DNA of 64,000 nucleotides. It comes from Streptomyces nymphaeiformis. GTDB taxonomy: Bacteria > Actinomycetota > Actinomycetes > Streptomycetales > Streptomycetaceae. Under the pieces are notes generated by a model, which did no database searches, was not told where the DNA came from, and saw only the letters and a program-made list of their open reading frames with translations. Location of the stretch: positions 124,001 to 188,000 of the forward strand of contig NZ_JACHJY010000011.1 of assembly GCF_014203895.1 (NCBI RefSeq). Direction: 5' to 3'. The translations under genes were made by a program, and so were the position numbers. The stretch's first letter is position 1. Each line of letters begins with the position of its first letter. Shown here in pieces: positions 47,529 to 57,000 of this stretch.

Positions 47529-48008
47529 TCAGACCAGGGGCTTCGCGAAGCAGCGGCTGGTGGGGTAGTCGCGGTAGTGGCCGAACTTGGCGCAGGGCTC
47601 GTAGCCGCTGGAGGTGTAGAGGGCGATGGCCTCCGGCTGGCGGACGCCGGTCTCCAGGACCATGCGGGTGCGGCCGGCGGCGCGGGCGTCGGCTTCGAGG
47701 GCCGCGAGGATGCGCCGGGCCAGGCCCAGGCCGCGGGCCTCGGGTATCACGTACATGCGCTTGAGCTCGGCGTCGCCGTCCGAGTAGCCCTCGTCGTTCT
47801 CGTCCTGGGTGCGCCAGCCGCCCGTGGCGACCGGCCGGCCCTCGGGGTCGTACGCGAGGAGGTAGAGGCCGCGGGGCGGGATGAACATGCCGGCGTCCAG
47901 CGGTGTGGCGTCGCCCTCGTCGCCGTAGCGGACGGCGTACTCCGCCTGGACCGCGTCGTTGAGTTTGACGGCGTCGGGGTGGCCGTAAGGCGTGGGCTGG
48001 ATGTTCAT
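47529..48008 (-). CDS. GNAT family N-acetyltransferase
   Basis: This 159-residue single-domain enzyme has ELKRMYVIPEARGLGLARRILAALE as the acetyl-CoA-binding motif A and RMVLETGVRQPEAIALYTSSGYEP as the following strand and helix. It resembles general small-molecule or protein N-acetyltransferases. The ATG at 48008 is close to the divergent exonuclease gene, and the 49 bases between must hold both promoters. The strong hairpin after the gene isolates it from the accessory cluster. Confidence 0.9.
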   Translation of the reverse strand: MNIQPTPYGHPDAVKLNDAVQAEYAVRYGDEGDATPLDAGMFIPPRGLYLLAYDPEGRPVATGGWRTQDENDEGYSDGDAELKRMYVIPEARGLGLARRILAALEADARAAGRTRMVLETGVRQPEAIALYTSSGYEPCAKFGHYRDYPTSRCFAKPLV

Positions 48009-48057
48009 GCGGTGGATCGTACATCTATGCGGAGCTGGGTGTCTGTATTCTCCCGGG

Positions 48058-48861
48058 ATGCTCACTGTCACGACCGCGAATGTCAATGGTCTCCGTGCCG
48101 CCGCCAAGAAGGGCTTCGTCGAGTGGCTGGCCGGCACCTCCGCCGACGCCGTCTGCCTCCAGGAGGTCCGCGCCGAGGAGGCGCAGCTGCCCGAGGACGT
48201 ACGGACCCCCGAGGGCTGGTTCACCGTCCACGCCCCCGCCGCCGCCAAGGGCCGCGCCGGAGTCTCCCTCTACACGCGCCGCGAGCCCGACGCCGTACGG
48301 ATCGGCTTCGGGTCCGCCGAGTTCGACTCCAGCGGCCGCTACGTCGAGGCCGACCTGCCCGGCGTGACCGTCGCCAGCCTCTACCTGCCCTCCGGAGAGG
48401 TCGGCACCGAGCGCCAGGACGAGAAGTACCGGTTCATGGACGAGTTCCTGCCCTACCTCAAGGAGCTCAGGACCCGCGCCGCCGCCGACGGCCGCGAGGT
48501 CGTGGTCTGCGGCGACTGGAACATCGCCCACCAGGAGGCCGACCTCAAGAACTGGAAGTCCAACAAGAAGAACGCCGGCTTCCTGCCCGAGGAGAGGGAG
48601 TGGCTCTCGCGCGTGCTCGACGGGGAGGACGGGGGGTACGTCGACGTCGTGCGCGCGCTCCACCCCGAGCAGGAGGGCCCCTACTCCTGGTGGTCCTACC
48701 GCGGGCGCGCCTTCGACAACGACAGCGGCTGGCGGATCGACTACCAGATCGCCACCCCCGGACTCGCCGCCAAGGCCGTCAAGGCCCACGTCGAGCGGGC
48801 CGCCAGCCATGGTGAGCGGTGGAGCGATCACGCCCCCGTCACCGCCGTCTACGACGTGTAG
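48058..48861 (+). CDS. Exodeoxyribonuclease III
   Basis: This 267-residue enzyme of the exonuclease III/AP endonuclease family cuts DNA at abasic sites and trims 3' ends in base excision repair. ANVNGLRAA, CLQEVRAEEAQLP (with the metal-binding Glu), CGDWNIAHQEADLKN, WRIDYQIATP and SDHAPV with its final His are the diagnostic motifs in order. The ATG at 48058 has no ribosome-binding site but lies six bases after TATTCT, a possible -10 box, so the mRNA may be leaderless. Confidence 0.93.
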   Translation: MLTVTTANVNGLRAAAKKGFVEWLAGTSADAVCLQEVRAEEAQLPEDVRTPEGWFTVHAPAAAKGRAGVSLYTRREPDAVRIGFGSAEFDSSGRYVEADLPGVTVASLYLPSGEVGTERQDEKYRFMDEFLPYLKELRTRAAADGREVVVCGDWNIAHQEADLKNWKSNKKNAGFLPEEREWLSRVLDGEDGGYVDVVRALHPEQEGPYSWWSYRGRAFDNDSGWRIDYQIATPGLAAKAVKAHVERAASHGERWSDHAPVTAVYDV

Positions 48862-48871
48862 GGCGTCCCCG

Positions 48872-48910
48872 CCGGACCGCGCGGTACCGCGCCGTGGAAC
48901 GGCCGGTCCG
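48872..48910. terminator. Hairpin between convergent genes
   Basis: CCGGACC pairs with GGTCCGG, with the inner palindrome GCGGTACCGC in the loop. It lies between exonuclease III and the convergent MerR gene. Confidence 0.6.
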
Positions 48911-48935
48911 GGTGGTCGGGGAACCCGTCAGGCGA

Positions 48936-49628
48936 TCACGAGGCCGGTTCCCCGGGGCGCAGCCGCCGGTCGAGGGCCAGCGACAGCTCGGCCTCCACCA
49001 CGCTCTTGGCGAGCGGGCGCAGCCGCTCCAGGTCGCCCTCGGAGGCGTAGGCGCCCAGGAGTTCGGCGAAGAGCCCGGCGAGGGCCTCGGCGTGCTCGCG
49101 GACGCGGGCGCCCGCCTTGAGGACCTCGGCGAGCGGGACGCCCTCCCGGACCAGGGCGGCGGAGACGTCGAGCAGTCGGCGGCTGACGTGGACGATCTCC
49201 TCGCCGTCGGTGACGAGGTAGCCGAGGTCGAGCGCGGCGGCGAGGTTCTCGGCGGTGACCTCGCCGGCGAAGTGGTCGGCGAGCTCCCCGGGGGTCAGCC
49301 GGACCGGCTCCTCCTCGGAGGGCGCGGGGAGGGCGAGGACCTCGCGGACGTTGCGGCCGCTCTCGAAGGCGGTGGTGAGGTCGGCGATGCCGTTGAGGGT
49401 GTGGCCGCGCTCCAGGAGGGCGGCGATGGTGCGCAGCCGGGCCAGGTGGTTGTCGTCGTACCAGGCGATCCGGCCCTCGCGGCGGGGCGGCGGGATCAGT
49501 CCGCGCTCCCGGTAGAACCGCAGGGTGCGCACGGTGATCCCGGCGGCGGTGGCCAGCTCGTCCATGCGGTACTCGCGGTGCTCGCGCCCGCCGTTGCCCG
49601 CGGTGCCGTTCGCCGTCTCTTCTGTCAC
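48936..49628 (-). CDS. MerR family transcriptional regulator
   Basis: This 230-residue protein has a MerR DNA-binding domain at about residues 20-90: YRMDELATAAGITVRTLRFYRERGLIPPP, then a wing with WYDDNHLARLRTI and the helix LLERGHTLNGIADL. The long C-terminal domain of about 140 residues is helical and has no metal-binding cysteines, so it probably binds an organic ligand. It starts with GTG. It is divergent from a monooxygenase-hydrolase-dehydrogenase operon and likely controls it through the palindromes between them. Confidence 0.9.
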   Translation of the reverse strand: MTEETANGTAGNGGREHREYRMDELATAAGITVRTLRFYRERGLIPPPRREGRIAWYDDNHLARLRTIAALLERGHTLNGIADLTTAFESGRNVREVLALPAPSEEEPVRLTPGELADHFAGEVTAENLAAALDLGYLVTDGEEIVHVSRRLLDVSAALVREGVPLAEVLKAGARVREHAEALAGLFAELLGAYASEGDLERLRPLAKSVVEAELSLALDRRLRPGEPAS

Positions 49629-49646
49629 ACCCGCCAGCCTAAGTTG

Positions 49647-49715
49647 TACCGCCGGTAACTTTCCCCCGTCGTACCCCTACCGCTCGGTATGGAGCTGCTC
49701 TACAGTCCCCACTGT
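49647..49715. promoter_or_regulatory. Operator palindromes between MerR and BVMO genes
   Basis: TACCG-C-CGGTA (49647-49657) and TACCG-CT-CGGTA (49678-49689) are two copies of one motif, about three helical turns apart. ACAGT-CCCC-ACTGT (49702-49715) is a third, different palindrome. They fill the 133 bases between the divergent genes and are candidate binding sites for the MerR protein or another regulator. Confidence 0.55.
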
Positions 49716-49761
49716 GCCAGTGATTGCTGGCGGAATCTTGGCCGGGCGCACGGGAGGCGGC

Positions 49762-51285
49762 ATGGCGAAGCACGAGCACGTACGGGTGGCGGTGATCGGG
49801 TCGGGATTCGGCGGCATCGGGGCCGCCGTCCGGCTGCGCCGTGAGGGGATCACCGACTTCGTCGTCCTGGAGCGGGCCGACTCCGTGGGCGGCGCCTGGC
49901 GCGACAACAGCTACCCCGGCTGCGCCTGCGACGTCCCCTCCCACCTCTACTCCTTCTCCTTCGCGCCCAACCCGGACTGGCCCCGCACCTTCTCCGGGCA
50001 GCGCCACATCCGGGCCTACCTGGAGCACGTCACCGACACCTTCGGGATCCGCCCGCACCTCCGCCTCGGCCACGAGGTGCTGAAGGCGACGTGGGACGCC
50101 GAGGCGCTGCGCTGGGAGATCGAGACCAGCGGCGGCGGCTTCAGCGCCGAGGTCCTCGTCTCCGCCGGCGGGCCGCTCTCCGACCCGAAGATCCCCGACA
50201 TCCCGGGCCTCGCCGACTTCCCCGGCAAGGTCTTCCACTCCGCGCGGTGGGACCACGACTACGACCTCCGCGGCAAGCGCGTCGCCATGGTCGGCACCGG
50301 CGCCTCCGCCATCCAGATCGTGCCCGAGATCCAGCGCGAGGTCGGGCGGCTCACGCTCTTCCAGCGGACGCCCCCGTGGGTCATGCCCCGCACGGACCGC
50401 GCCATCAGCGGCGCCGAGCGCTGGCTGCACCGCGCGCTCCCGGCCACGGCGACCCTGCGCCGGGGCGTCCTCTGGGGCATCCGCGAGCTCCAGGTCGGCG
50501 CCTTCACCAAGCACCCGAACGAGCTGGGCCTGGTCGAGAAGCTCGCCAAGGCGAACATCGCGCGGTCGATCAAGGACCCCGTGCTGCGGGCCAAGCTGAC
50601 GCCCTCGTACCGCATCGGCTGCAAGCGCATCCTGCTGTCGAACGCGTACTACCCGGCGCTCGCCCGGCCCAACGTCGACGTCGTCGCCTCCGGCCTCCGC
50701 GAGGTCCGCGGCTCGACCGTGGTCGCCGCCGACGGCACCGAGACCGAGGTCGACGCGATCGTGTTCGGCACGGGCTTCCACGTCACCGAGATCCCGATCG
50801 CCGAGCGGATCGTCGGCGCCGACGGGCACACGCTCGCCGAGTCCTGGAAGGACGGCGTCCAGGTGCTGCGCGGGGCCACCTCCGGCGGCTTCCCCAACCT
50901 CATGATGATCATCGGGCCGAACACCGGCCTCGGGAACTCCTCCATGATCCTCATGATCGAGTCCCAGCTGAACTACATGGCCGACTACCTCCGCCAGCTC
51001 GACGTCCTCGGCGGCCGCGCCGCCCTCGCCGTCCGCCCCTCCGCCGTCAACGCCTGGAACCGCAAGGTCCAGGCCCGGATGGAGCGGACCGTGTGGAAGG
51101 CCGGCGGCTGCAACAGCTGGTACCTCGACGCCAGCGGCCGCAACACCACCCTGTGGCCGGGCACCACGGCCGAGTTCCGGCGCGAGACCCGGCAGGTCGA
51201 CCTCTCCGAGTACGAGGTGATCCGCGCCCCCAAGCCGGCCCCCAAGCCGGCCCGCACGTCCCGGAAGAAGGAGACCGCCAAGTGA
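49762..51285 (+). CDS. Flavin Baeyer-Villiger-type monooxygenase
   Basis: This 507-residue enzyme uses FAD and NADPH to insert oxygen into ketones. IGSGFGGIG near residue 12 binds FAD, VGTGASAIQ near 178 binds NADPH, and FPGKVFHSARW at 153-163 is the Baeyer-Villiger fingerprint FxGxxxHxxxW. A Lys/Pro-rich tail (PKPAPKPARTSRKKE) ends the protein. The ATG at 49762 follows GGGAGG. It is coupled by GTGA overlap to a hydrolase and then an SDR, a set that can turn an alcohol to ketone, lactone or ester and then acid. Confidence 0.9.
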   Translation: MAKHEHVRVAVIGSGFGGIGAAVRLRREGITDFVVLERADSVGGAWRDNSYPGCACDVPSHLYSFSFAPNPDWPRTFSGQRHIRAYLEHVTDTFGIRPHLRLGHEVLKATWDAEALRWEIETSGGGFSAEVLVSAGGPLSDPKIPDIPGLADFPGKVFHSARWDHDYDLRGKRVAMVGTGASAIQIVPEIQREVGRLTLFQRTPPWVMPRTDRAISGAERWLHRALPATATLRRGVLWGIRELQVGAFTKHPNELGLVEKLAKANIARSIKDPVLRAKLTPSYRIGCKRILLSNAYYPALARPNVDVVASGLREVRGSTVVAADGTETEVDAIVFGTGFHVTEIPIAERIVGADGHTLAESWKDGVQVLRGATSGGFPNLMMIIGPNTGLGNSSMILMIESQLNYMADYLRQLDVLGGRAALAVRPSAVNAWNRKVQARMERTVWKAGGCNSWYLDASGRNTTLWPGTTAEFRRETRQVDLSEYEVIRAPKPAPKPARTSRKKETAK

Positions 51286-52199
51286 CGCTCCAGAGCCTTC
51301 CCGCGCCCCGCGCCCTCACCGCCGTCTCCGCCGACGGCACCCCGATCCACGTCGAGGTGTACGGCCCCGAGGGCGCGCCCGCCGTCGTCCTCTCCCACGG
51401 CTGGACCTGCTCGATCGCCTTCTGGGCCGAGCAGATACGGTCCCTCGCCGCCGACCACCGGGTCATCGCCTACGACCAGCGCGGCCACGGCAGGTCCCCC
51501 GCGCCCGCCGCGACCGGCGGCGCCGGCTACTCCACGACGGCGCTCGCCGACGACCTGGAGGCGGTGCTCGCGGCCACCCTCGGCCCCGGCGAACGGGCCG
51601 TCCTGGCCGGCCACTCCATGGGCGGCATGACGATGATGGCGGCCGCCGGCCGGCCCGGCTTCCGGGCGCACGCCGCCGCCGTCCTGCTCTGCTCCACCGG
51701 CCCCTCCCGGCTGACCTCCGAGGCCACCGTCGTACCGCTCGGGCCCGGCGGTCTCCGTACCCGCCTCACCAAGGCCGTCCTCGGCGCGAAGGCGCCGCTC
51801 GGCCCGGTCAACGCCGTCTCGAAGAAGATCCTGAAGTACGCGACGATGGGACCGGGTTCCGCGCCCGGGCGGGTCGAGGCCTGCGCCCGGATCGTGCACG
51901 CCTGCCCGCGCGGCGCCCGGTACGGCTGGTCGCAGGTCCTGGCCGGCCTCGACCTCGAACAGGGCCTGCGGGAGCTCCGGCTGCCGGTGGCCGTGCTCGT
52001 CGGCACCGCCGACCGGCTCACGCCGTCCGTCCACGCGCGTGCGATGGCGGAGGCGCTGCCGCACTGCACGGGCCTCGTCCAGCTGGCCGGCATGGGCCAC
52101 ATGACGCCGGTGGAGGCCCCGGAGGCCGTCACCGCGCAGATCCGCGAACTGACCCTCACGTACCTGGGCGTGAAGGAGAACGAGGAGGCAGGGGCATGA
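51282..52199 (+). CDS. Alpha/beta hydrolase
   Basis: This 305-residue enzyme has the HGW oxyanion loop (VVLSHGWTCSIAFW), the nucleophile Ser112 in GHSMGG, Asp near TADRLTP and His in GMGHMTPVEAPE. It is of the epoxide hydrolase/lactonase-like type. Between the Baeyer-Villiger enzyme and the SDR, and overlapping both by four bases, it most likely opens the lactone or ester formed by the monooxygenase. Confidence 0.9.
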   Translation: MTLQSLPAPRALTAVSADGTPIHVEVYGPEGAPAVVLSHGWTCSIAFWAEQIRSLAADHRVIAYDQRGHGRSPAPAATGGAGYSTTALADDLEAVLAATLGPGERAVLAGHSMGGMTMMAAAGRPGFRAHAAAVLLCSTGPSRLTSEATVVPLGPGGLRTRLTKAVLGAKAPLGPVNAVSKKILKYATMGPGSAPGRVEACARIVHACPRGARYGWSQVLAGLDLEQGLRELRLPVAVLVGTADRLTPSVHARAMAEALPHCTGLVQLAGMGHMTPVEAPEAVTAQIRELTLTYLGVKENEEAGA

Positions 52200-53098
52200 G
52201 CAGGGTGAGCCTGGAAGGACAGGTCGCGGTCGTCACCGGCGGGGCCCGCGGGGTCGGCGAGCTCCTCGCCCGCAAGCTCTCCGCCCGCGGCGCGAAGATC
52301 GCGCTCGTCGGCCTGGAGCCGGAGCAGCTCAAGGAGGTCGCCGGGCGGCTGCACACCGAGGCCGACTGGTGGCACGCCGACGTCACCGACCACGAGGCGA
52401 TGGCCCGGGTCGCGGCCGAGGTGAAGGAGCGCTTCGGGAAGGTCGACATCGTCGTCGCCAACGCCGGTGTCGCGGCGGGCGGTCCGTTCGTCGACTCCGA
52501 CCCGGCCGCCTGGCGGCGGGTCATCGAGGTCAACCTGATCGGCGGCGCGGTGACCGGCCGGGCGTTCCTGCCGGTCCTCATGGAGTCCCGGGGGTACTTC
52601 CTCCAGATCGCCTCGCTCGCGGCCATCACGCCCGCGCCGATGATGACGGCGTACTGCGCGTCGAAGTCGGGCGTCGAGGCCTTCGCGCACAGCCTGCGCG
52701 CCGAGGTCGCGTACAAGGGCGTGAAGGTCGGCGTCGGCTACCTGTCGTGGACCGACACGGACATGGTGCGGGGCGCGGACCAGGACGACGTGATGAAGGA
52801 GCTGCGGCAGCGGCTGCCGTGGCCGTCGAACCGCACGTACCCCCTCGGCCCGGCCGTCGACCGGATCGTGGCCGGCATCGAGCGGCGCTCCGCCCATGTG
52901 TACGCGCAGTGGTGGCTGCGCGGGATGCAGTCGGTCCGCGGCTACCTGCCGAGCCTGATCGCCACGGTCGGACAGCGCGAGATGCGGCGCTTCGAACCGC
53001 GTCTGGGCTCGGTCTCCAAGGGTCTGGTGGGCGCGGGCGGCGCGGCGGACGAGCAGGCGCGGGCGGAGGGTTCCTCCCCGGCTTCCTCCCCGCGGTAG
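52196..53098 (+). CDS. SDR family oxidoreductase
   Basis: This 300-residue short-chain dehydrogenase has TGGARGVG near residue 14, NAG near 90, a serine in LQIASLAA near 140 and YCASK near 153. The C-terminus is longer than in classical SDRs, with a basic, amphipathic stretch (QWWLRGMQSVRGYLPSLIA) that may bind membranes, and an Ala/Ser tail. ATGA overlap with the hydrolase gene shows cotranslation. It could make the ketone used by the monooxygenase. Confidence 0.9.
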   Translation: MSRVSLEGQVAVVTGGARGVGELLARKLSARGAKIALVGLEPEQLKEVAGRLHTEADWWHADVTDHEAMARVAAEVKERFGKVDIVVANAGVAAGGPFVDSDPAAWRRVIEVNLIGGAVTGRAFLPVLMESRGYFLQIASLAAITPAPMMTAYCASKSGVEAFAHSLRAEVAYKGVKVGVGYLSWTDTDMVRGADQDDVMKELRQRLPWPSNRTYPLGPAVDRIVAGIERRSAHVYAQWWLRGMQSVRGYLPSLIATVGQREMRRFEPRLGSVSKGLVGAGGAADEQARAEGSSPASSPR

Positions 53099-53158
53099 CC
53101 GTCCGTAATCGACCGACATGCGTGCGTTGTCCTGACGTGTCAGTCTGATGAGGCCCTA

Positions 53159-53176
53159 GGGGCGGAGTCCCGCCCC
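53159..53176 (+). terminator. Hairpin after the SDR gene
   Basis: GGGGCGG-AGTC-CCGCCCC lies 60 bases after the SDR stop and 34 bases before the small coiled-coil protein. Confidence 0.6.
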
Positions 53177-53209
53177 GTTCCCCTCACACCCTTCTAGGAG
53201 TGAACCCGC

Positions 53210-53383
53210 ATGGGCATCAAGGACGAGATGCAGAACAAGGCACAGCAGACGAAGAAGAAGATGCAGGGGGCGAAGGACGAGGCCTCCCAGCGCGCCTCCA
53301 AGGGCCGCGAGCGGTCCGAGGAGGAGATGCGCCGGGCCCAGCAGGAGGCCCAGGACCGCATGGACATGGACTTCGACGCCTGA
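53210..53383 (+). CDS. Small charged coiled-coil protein (CsbD-like)
   Basis: This 57-residue protein was found by reading the sequence behind TAGGAGTG. It runs MGIKDEMQNKAQQTKKKMQG and on to a C-terminal DMDFDA. It is nearly all Lys, Glu, Gln, Arg and Ala, predicted as one long helix, and resembles CsbD-like stress proteins, although too short for certainty. A strong ribosome site and a perfect terminator behind it support a real, possibly highly expressed gene. Confidence 0.75.
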   Translation: MGIKDEMQNKAQQTKKKMQGAKDEASQRASKGRERSEEEMRRAQQEAQDRMDMDFDA

Positions 53384-53403
53384 CGTCGGCCCGTCCTTGA
53401 CGG

Positions 53404-53431
53404 AGGCGCACCCGGGATTCCGGGTGCGCCT
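53404..53431 (+). terminator. Perfect 12-bp hairpin terminator
   Basis: AGGCGCACCCGG-GATT-CCGGGTGCGCCT follows the small coiled-coil gene by 20 bases. Confidence 0.85.
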
Positions 53432-53507
53432 TCGCGCGTCCGCGCGGAACGGTCGGGACCGAAAAAGTTGTACGCACCGGGCGGCGGATCTTCGTACCGT
53501 GGCGGCC

Positions 53508-54014
53508 ATGGCCGTACTTGAGCGACTCCGACCCGACCACGCGCCCGCGCTGCTCGCCTTCGAGCGGGAGAACCGGGAGTACTTCGCCGCGCGGGTGCCC
53601 GACCGGGGGGACGCGTATTTCGAGGAGTTCGACGACAGGCACCAAGAGCTGATCGAGGCGCAGGAGGCGGGCGAGATCCACTTCCATGTGCTCGTCGCCG
53701 AGGGCGGGGAGATCGTGGGACGGGTCAACCTCGTCGACGTGGACGCCGGCGCGGGCAGCGCCGAGCTCGGCTACCGGCTCGCCGAGAAGGCGACCGGGCG
53801 GGGGCTCGCCACCCGAGGGGTGCGGGAGGTGTGCCGGCTGGCCGTCGAGGAGTACGGGCTCAGCCGGCTGATCGCCGTCGTGGCCCTGGGCAACACCGCG
53901 TCGAGCGCGGTGCTCGCCCGGGCCGGCTTCGGCGCCGTGGGCGGCGTGACCCTCGACGACGGCGAACCGGGCACCGCCTACGAGCTGGACCTCGGCGAGC
54001 TGATCCCGGGGTGA
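53508..54014 (+). CDS. GNAT acetyltransferase, RimJ/RimL-like
   Basis: This 168-residue enzyme is of the ribosomal-protein-alanine acetyltransferase type: LERLRPDHAPALLAFERENREYF at the start, GYRLAEKATGRGLATRGVREVCRLA as the acetyl-CoA site and VALGNTASSAVLARAGF after it. I use the ATG at 53508. Little space separates it from a possible -10 (TACCGT at 53495), so translation may be leaderless; a GTG three codons upstream is an alternative. A 10-bp hairpin follows. Confidence 0.87.
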   Translation: MAVLERLRPDHAPALLAFERENREYFAARVPDRGDAYFEEFDDRHQELIEAQEAGEIHFHVLVAEGGEIVGRVNLVDVDAGAGSAELGYRLAEKATGRGLATRGVREVCRLAVEEYGLSRLIAVVALGNTASSAVLARAGFGAVGGVTLDDGEPGTAYELDLGELIPG

Positions 54015-54022
54015 GGCCGGGG

Positions 54023-54046
54023 CACGGGCCGGGTGCCCGGCCCGTG
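54023..54046. terminator. Hairpin between convergent genes
   Basis: CACGGGCCGG and CCGGCCCGTG pair perfectly around GTGC, between the GNAT gene and the convergent tricorn protease gene. Confidence 0.8.
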
Positions 54047-54065
54047 TGCTGTCGTCCCGGCCCGT

Positions 54066-57000
54066 CTAGGGCGCTCTCGGCGGGAGTTTCGGGCGGGAGC
54101 GGTCCGGGAGGGACTCGTAGCCCGGGGGACTCGCCGCCGGGGTCTCGTCCAGGAGGGCGAGGGCGACGTGGACGGCGTCGTCGAGCTGGGCGTGCCGGCC
54201 CTCGGCCCAGTCGAGGGGGGTGCGGAGGACCGCGAGGTCGGGTTCGACGCCGTGGTTCTCCAGGGACCAGCCGTACTCGGGGAACCAGGCCGCGTTCATC
54301 GGCACCGTGATCTGGGTGCCGTCGCCGAGCCGGTGGCGGCCTGTCATGCCGACGACCCCGCCCCAGGTGCGCTGCCCGACGACCGGGCCGAGGCCGAGCA
54401 GCTTGAACGCGGCGGTGATCATGTCGCCGTCGGACGAGGTGGCCTCGTCGGCGAGGGCGACGACGGGGCCGCGCGGGGCGTTGGAGGCGTACGACACGGG
54501 CTGGGCGTTCCTCGTGAGGTCCCAGCCCAGGATCCGGCGGGTGAGTTTCTCTATGACGAGCTCGCTGATGTTGCCGCCGGCGTTGCCGCGCACGTCGACG
54601 ATGAGGGCCGGCCGGGAGACCTCCATGCGCAGGTCGCGGTTGAACTGGGCCCAGCCGGAGCCGCCCATGTCGGGGATGTGCAGGTAGCCGCAGCGCCCGC
54701 CGCTGATCTCCCGTACGACCGCACGGCGTTTGGCGACCCAGTCCTGGTAGCGCAGGGGCCGTTCGTCGACGAGGGGGACGACGGCGACGCGGCGGGCGCG
54801 GCCCTCGCCCTCGGCGGGGGTGAAGGTGAGCTCGACGGTGGTGCCGCCGGTGCCGGAGAGCAGCGGGTAGGGGCCGGTGACGGGGTCGACGGGCCGGCCG
54901 TCGACATGGGTGAGGACGGCGCCCTCGCGGATGCCGGTGCCGGCGAGCGGGGAGCGGGCCTTGGAGTCGGAGGACTCGCCGGGGAGGATGCGTTTGACTG
55001 TCCAACCTGCCTCGCGGGGAACGAGGTTGGCGCCGAGCAGGCCCATCGGTCGCTGGTAGTGCGGGGGTCCCTCGTTGCGGCGGGCGGGGGTGACGTAGGC
55101 GTGCGAGGTGCCGAGTTCGCCCATGACCTCGCGGAGCAGGTCGGCGAACTCGTCGGGGGACGCGACCCGTTCGACGAGGGGCCGGTACTGGTCGAGGACG
55201 GCGGTCCAGTCGACGCCGCCCATCTCGGGCTCCCAGAAGTAGGCGCGGACGATCCGGCCGGCCTCGTCGAAGGCCTGCCGCCATTCGGCGCCGGGGTCGA
55301 TCTCGTGCAGGATGCGCCGCAGGTCCAGGTAGACGGTGGAGTCGCCGTCCCCGGACTCGGTGGCGGGCACGGCCCGCAGTTCGCCCTCGTCGGCGACGAC
55401 GAGCCGGGTGCCGTCGCCGCTGACCGCGAACCAGTCGAGGTCCTTGGCGAGTTCGCTCTTGCGGGCCTTGGTGATGGAGAAGTGCTCCAGGGTGGGCTTG
55501 CCCGAGGTGTCGGCCGGGTTGGCGAAGGTCTCGCCGAGCGCGCCGGAGATGGGCCAGCGCAGCCAGACCAGGCCGCCGCCGCTGACCGGGTGCAGCGCCG
55601 AGTACTTGGAGGCGGCGACAGGGAAGGGCGTGACCCGCTCGGGGAGTCCCTCGATCTCGACGGTGACCGTGCCGTCGGCGCTCTCGGTGTCGTCGTCGGC
55701 GGGGTCGAGGCCGCCGGCCGCCGGGCGCCCGTCGGGGAGCAGCGCGAAGGGGGAGGGCGTGGCGGAGGAGAGCGGGACGAGGTAGGGGCGGCAGCCGAGC
55801 GGGAACGACAGGTCGCCGGTGTGGACGTCGTACACGGGGTCGAAGCCGCGCCAGGAGAGGAAGGCGAGGTAGCGGCCGTCGCGGGTGAAGACCGGGTTCT
55901 CGTCCTCGAAGCGGCCGTTGGTGACGTCGACGACGGTGCGGGCGCCGGGGCCCGAGATCCGGGCCATCTTGATGGAGCGCAGGGAGCGGCCGATGCCGGG
56001 GTGGGACCAGGTCAGCCAGTCGCCGTCGGGGGAGAAGGCGAGGTCGCGGACGGGCCCGTTGACGGACCGGATGAGTTCGGTGACCTCGCCGGTGGACGTC
56101 TCGCCGGTGGACGGCTCACCGTCGGCCTCCTCACCGTCGGCCTCCTCACCGTCGGCCTCCTCGCCGCCGGACTCCTCGGTCGCGTCGAGGAGGAGGAGCC
56201 GGCCGTCGTGCGAGGCGATCGCGAGCCGCTCGCCGTCCGGGTCGGCGACCATCTCCTCGACCCGGCCGAGGTCGCCGGAGGCGAGGCGGCGGGGCGGCCG
56301 GTCGCCGCTGGCGCGCGGCAGGTAGGCGACTTCGACGGCGTCCTCCCCGTCGGCGTCGGTGACGTACGCGACCTGGCCGCTGCTGCCGAGCATCTCGGGG
56401 AGCCGGACGCGGACGCCGGGGGTGTCGATGATGGTGCGGGCGGGGCCGTCGCGGTGGGTGAGCCAGTAGAGGCTGCCGCGTACGGAGACGGCGGAGGCGC
56501 GGCCGGTCTCGTCGACGGAGACCGCGTCGACGTGGTGGGCGGCCGGCACCTGGTAGGAGCGCCGGCCGACGCGCTGGCCGCCGAGCCGCACCTCCAGCTT
56601 GCGCGGGCGGGCTTCGGCGGCGAGGGAGTCGACGATCCACAGGTCGCCGGCGCACTGGTAGACGATCCGGCGTCCGTCGCTGGAGGCGTGCCGGGCGTAG
56701 AAGTCGTCGTGGTCGGTGTGGCGGCGCAGGTCGGTGCCGCCGGGCAGGCAGGAGTAGACGTTGCCGATGCCCTCGTGGTCGGAGAGGAAGGCGATCCGGC
56801 CGCCGACGGTCATGGGGGCGTCGAGGTGGCCGCCGATGTCGGGAAGGAGCCGTTCGCCGTGGAGCCAGAGGCGGCCGGTGGCGCCGCCGAGGTACCGCTT
56901 CCAGGAGGCCGGTTCGTGCGGCGGCTTCCCGGTGAGGAGGAGGGACCGGCGCTCGCCGCCGGTCCCGCAGATCGCGGGGTCGCCGGTGACGGCGATGTCC

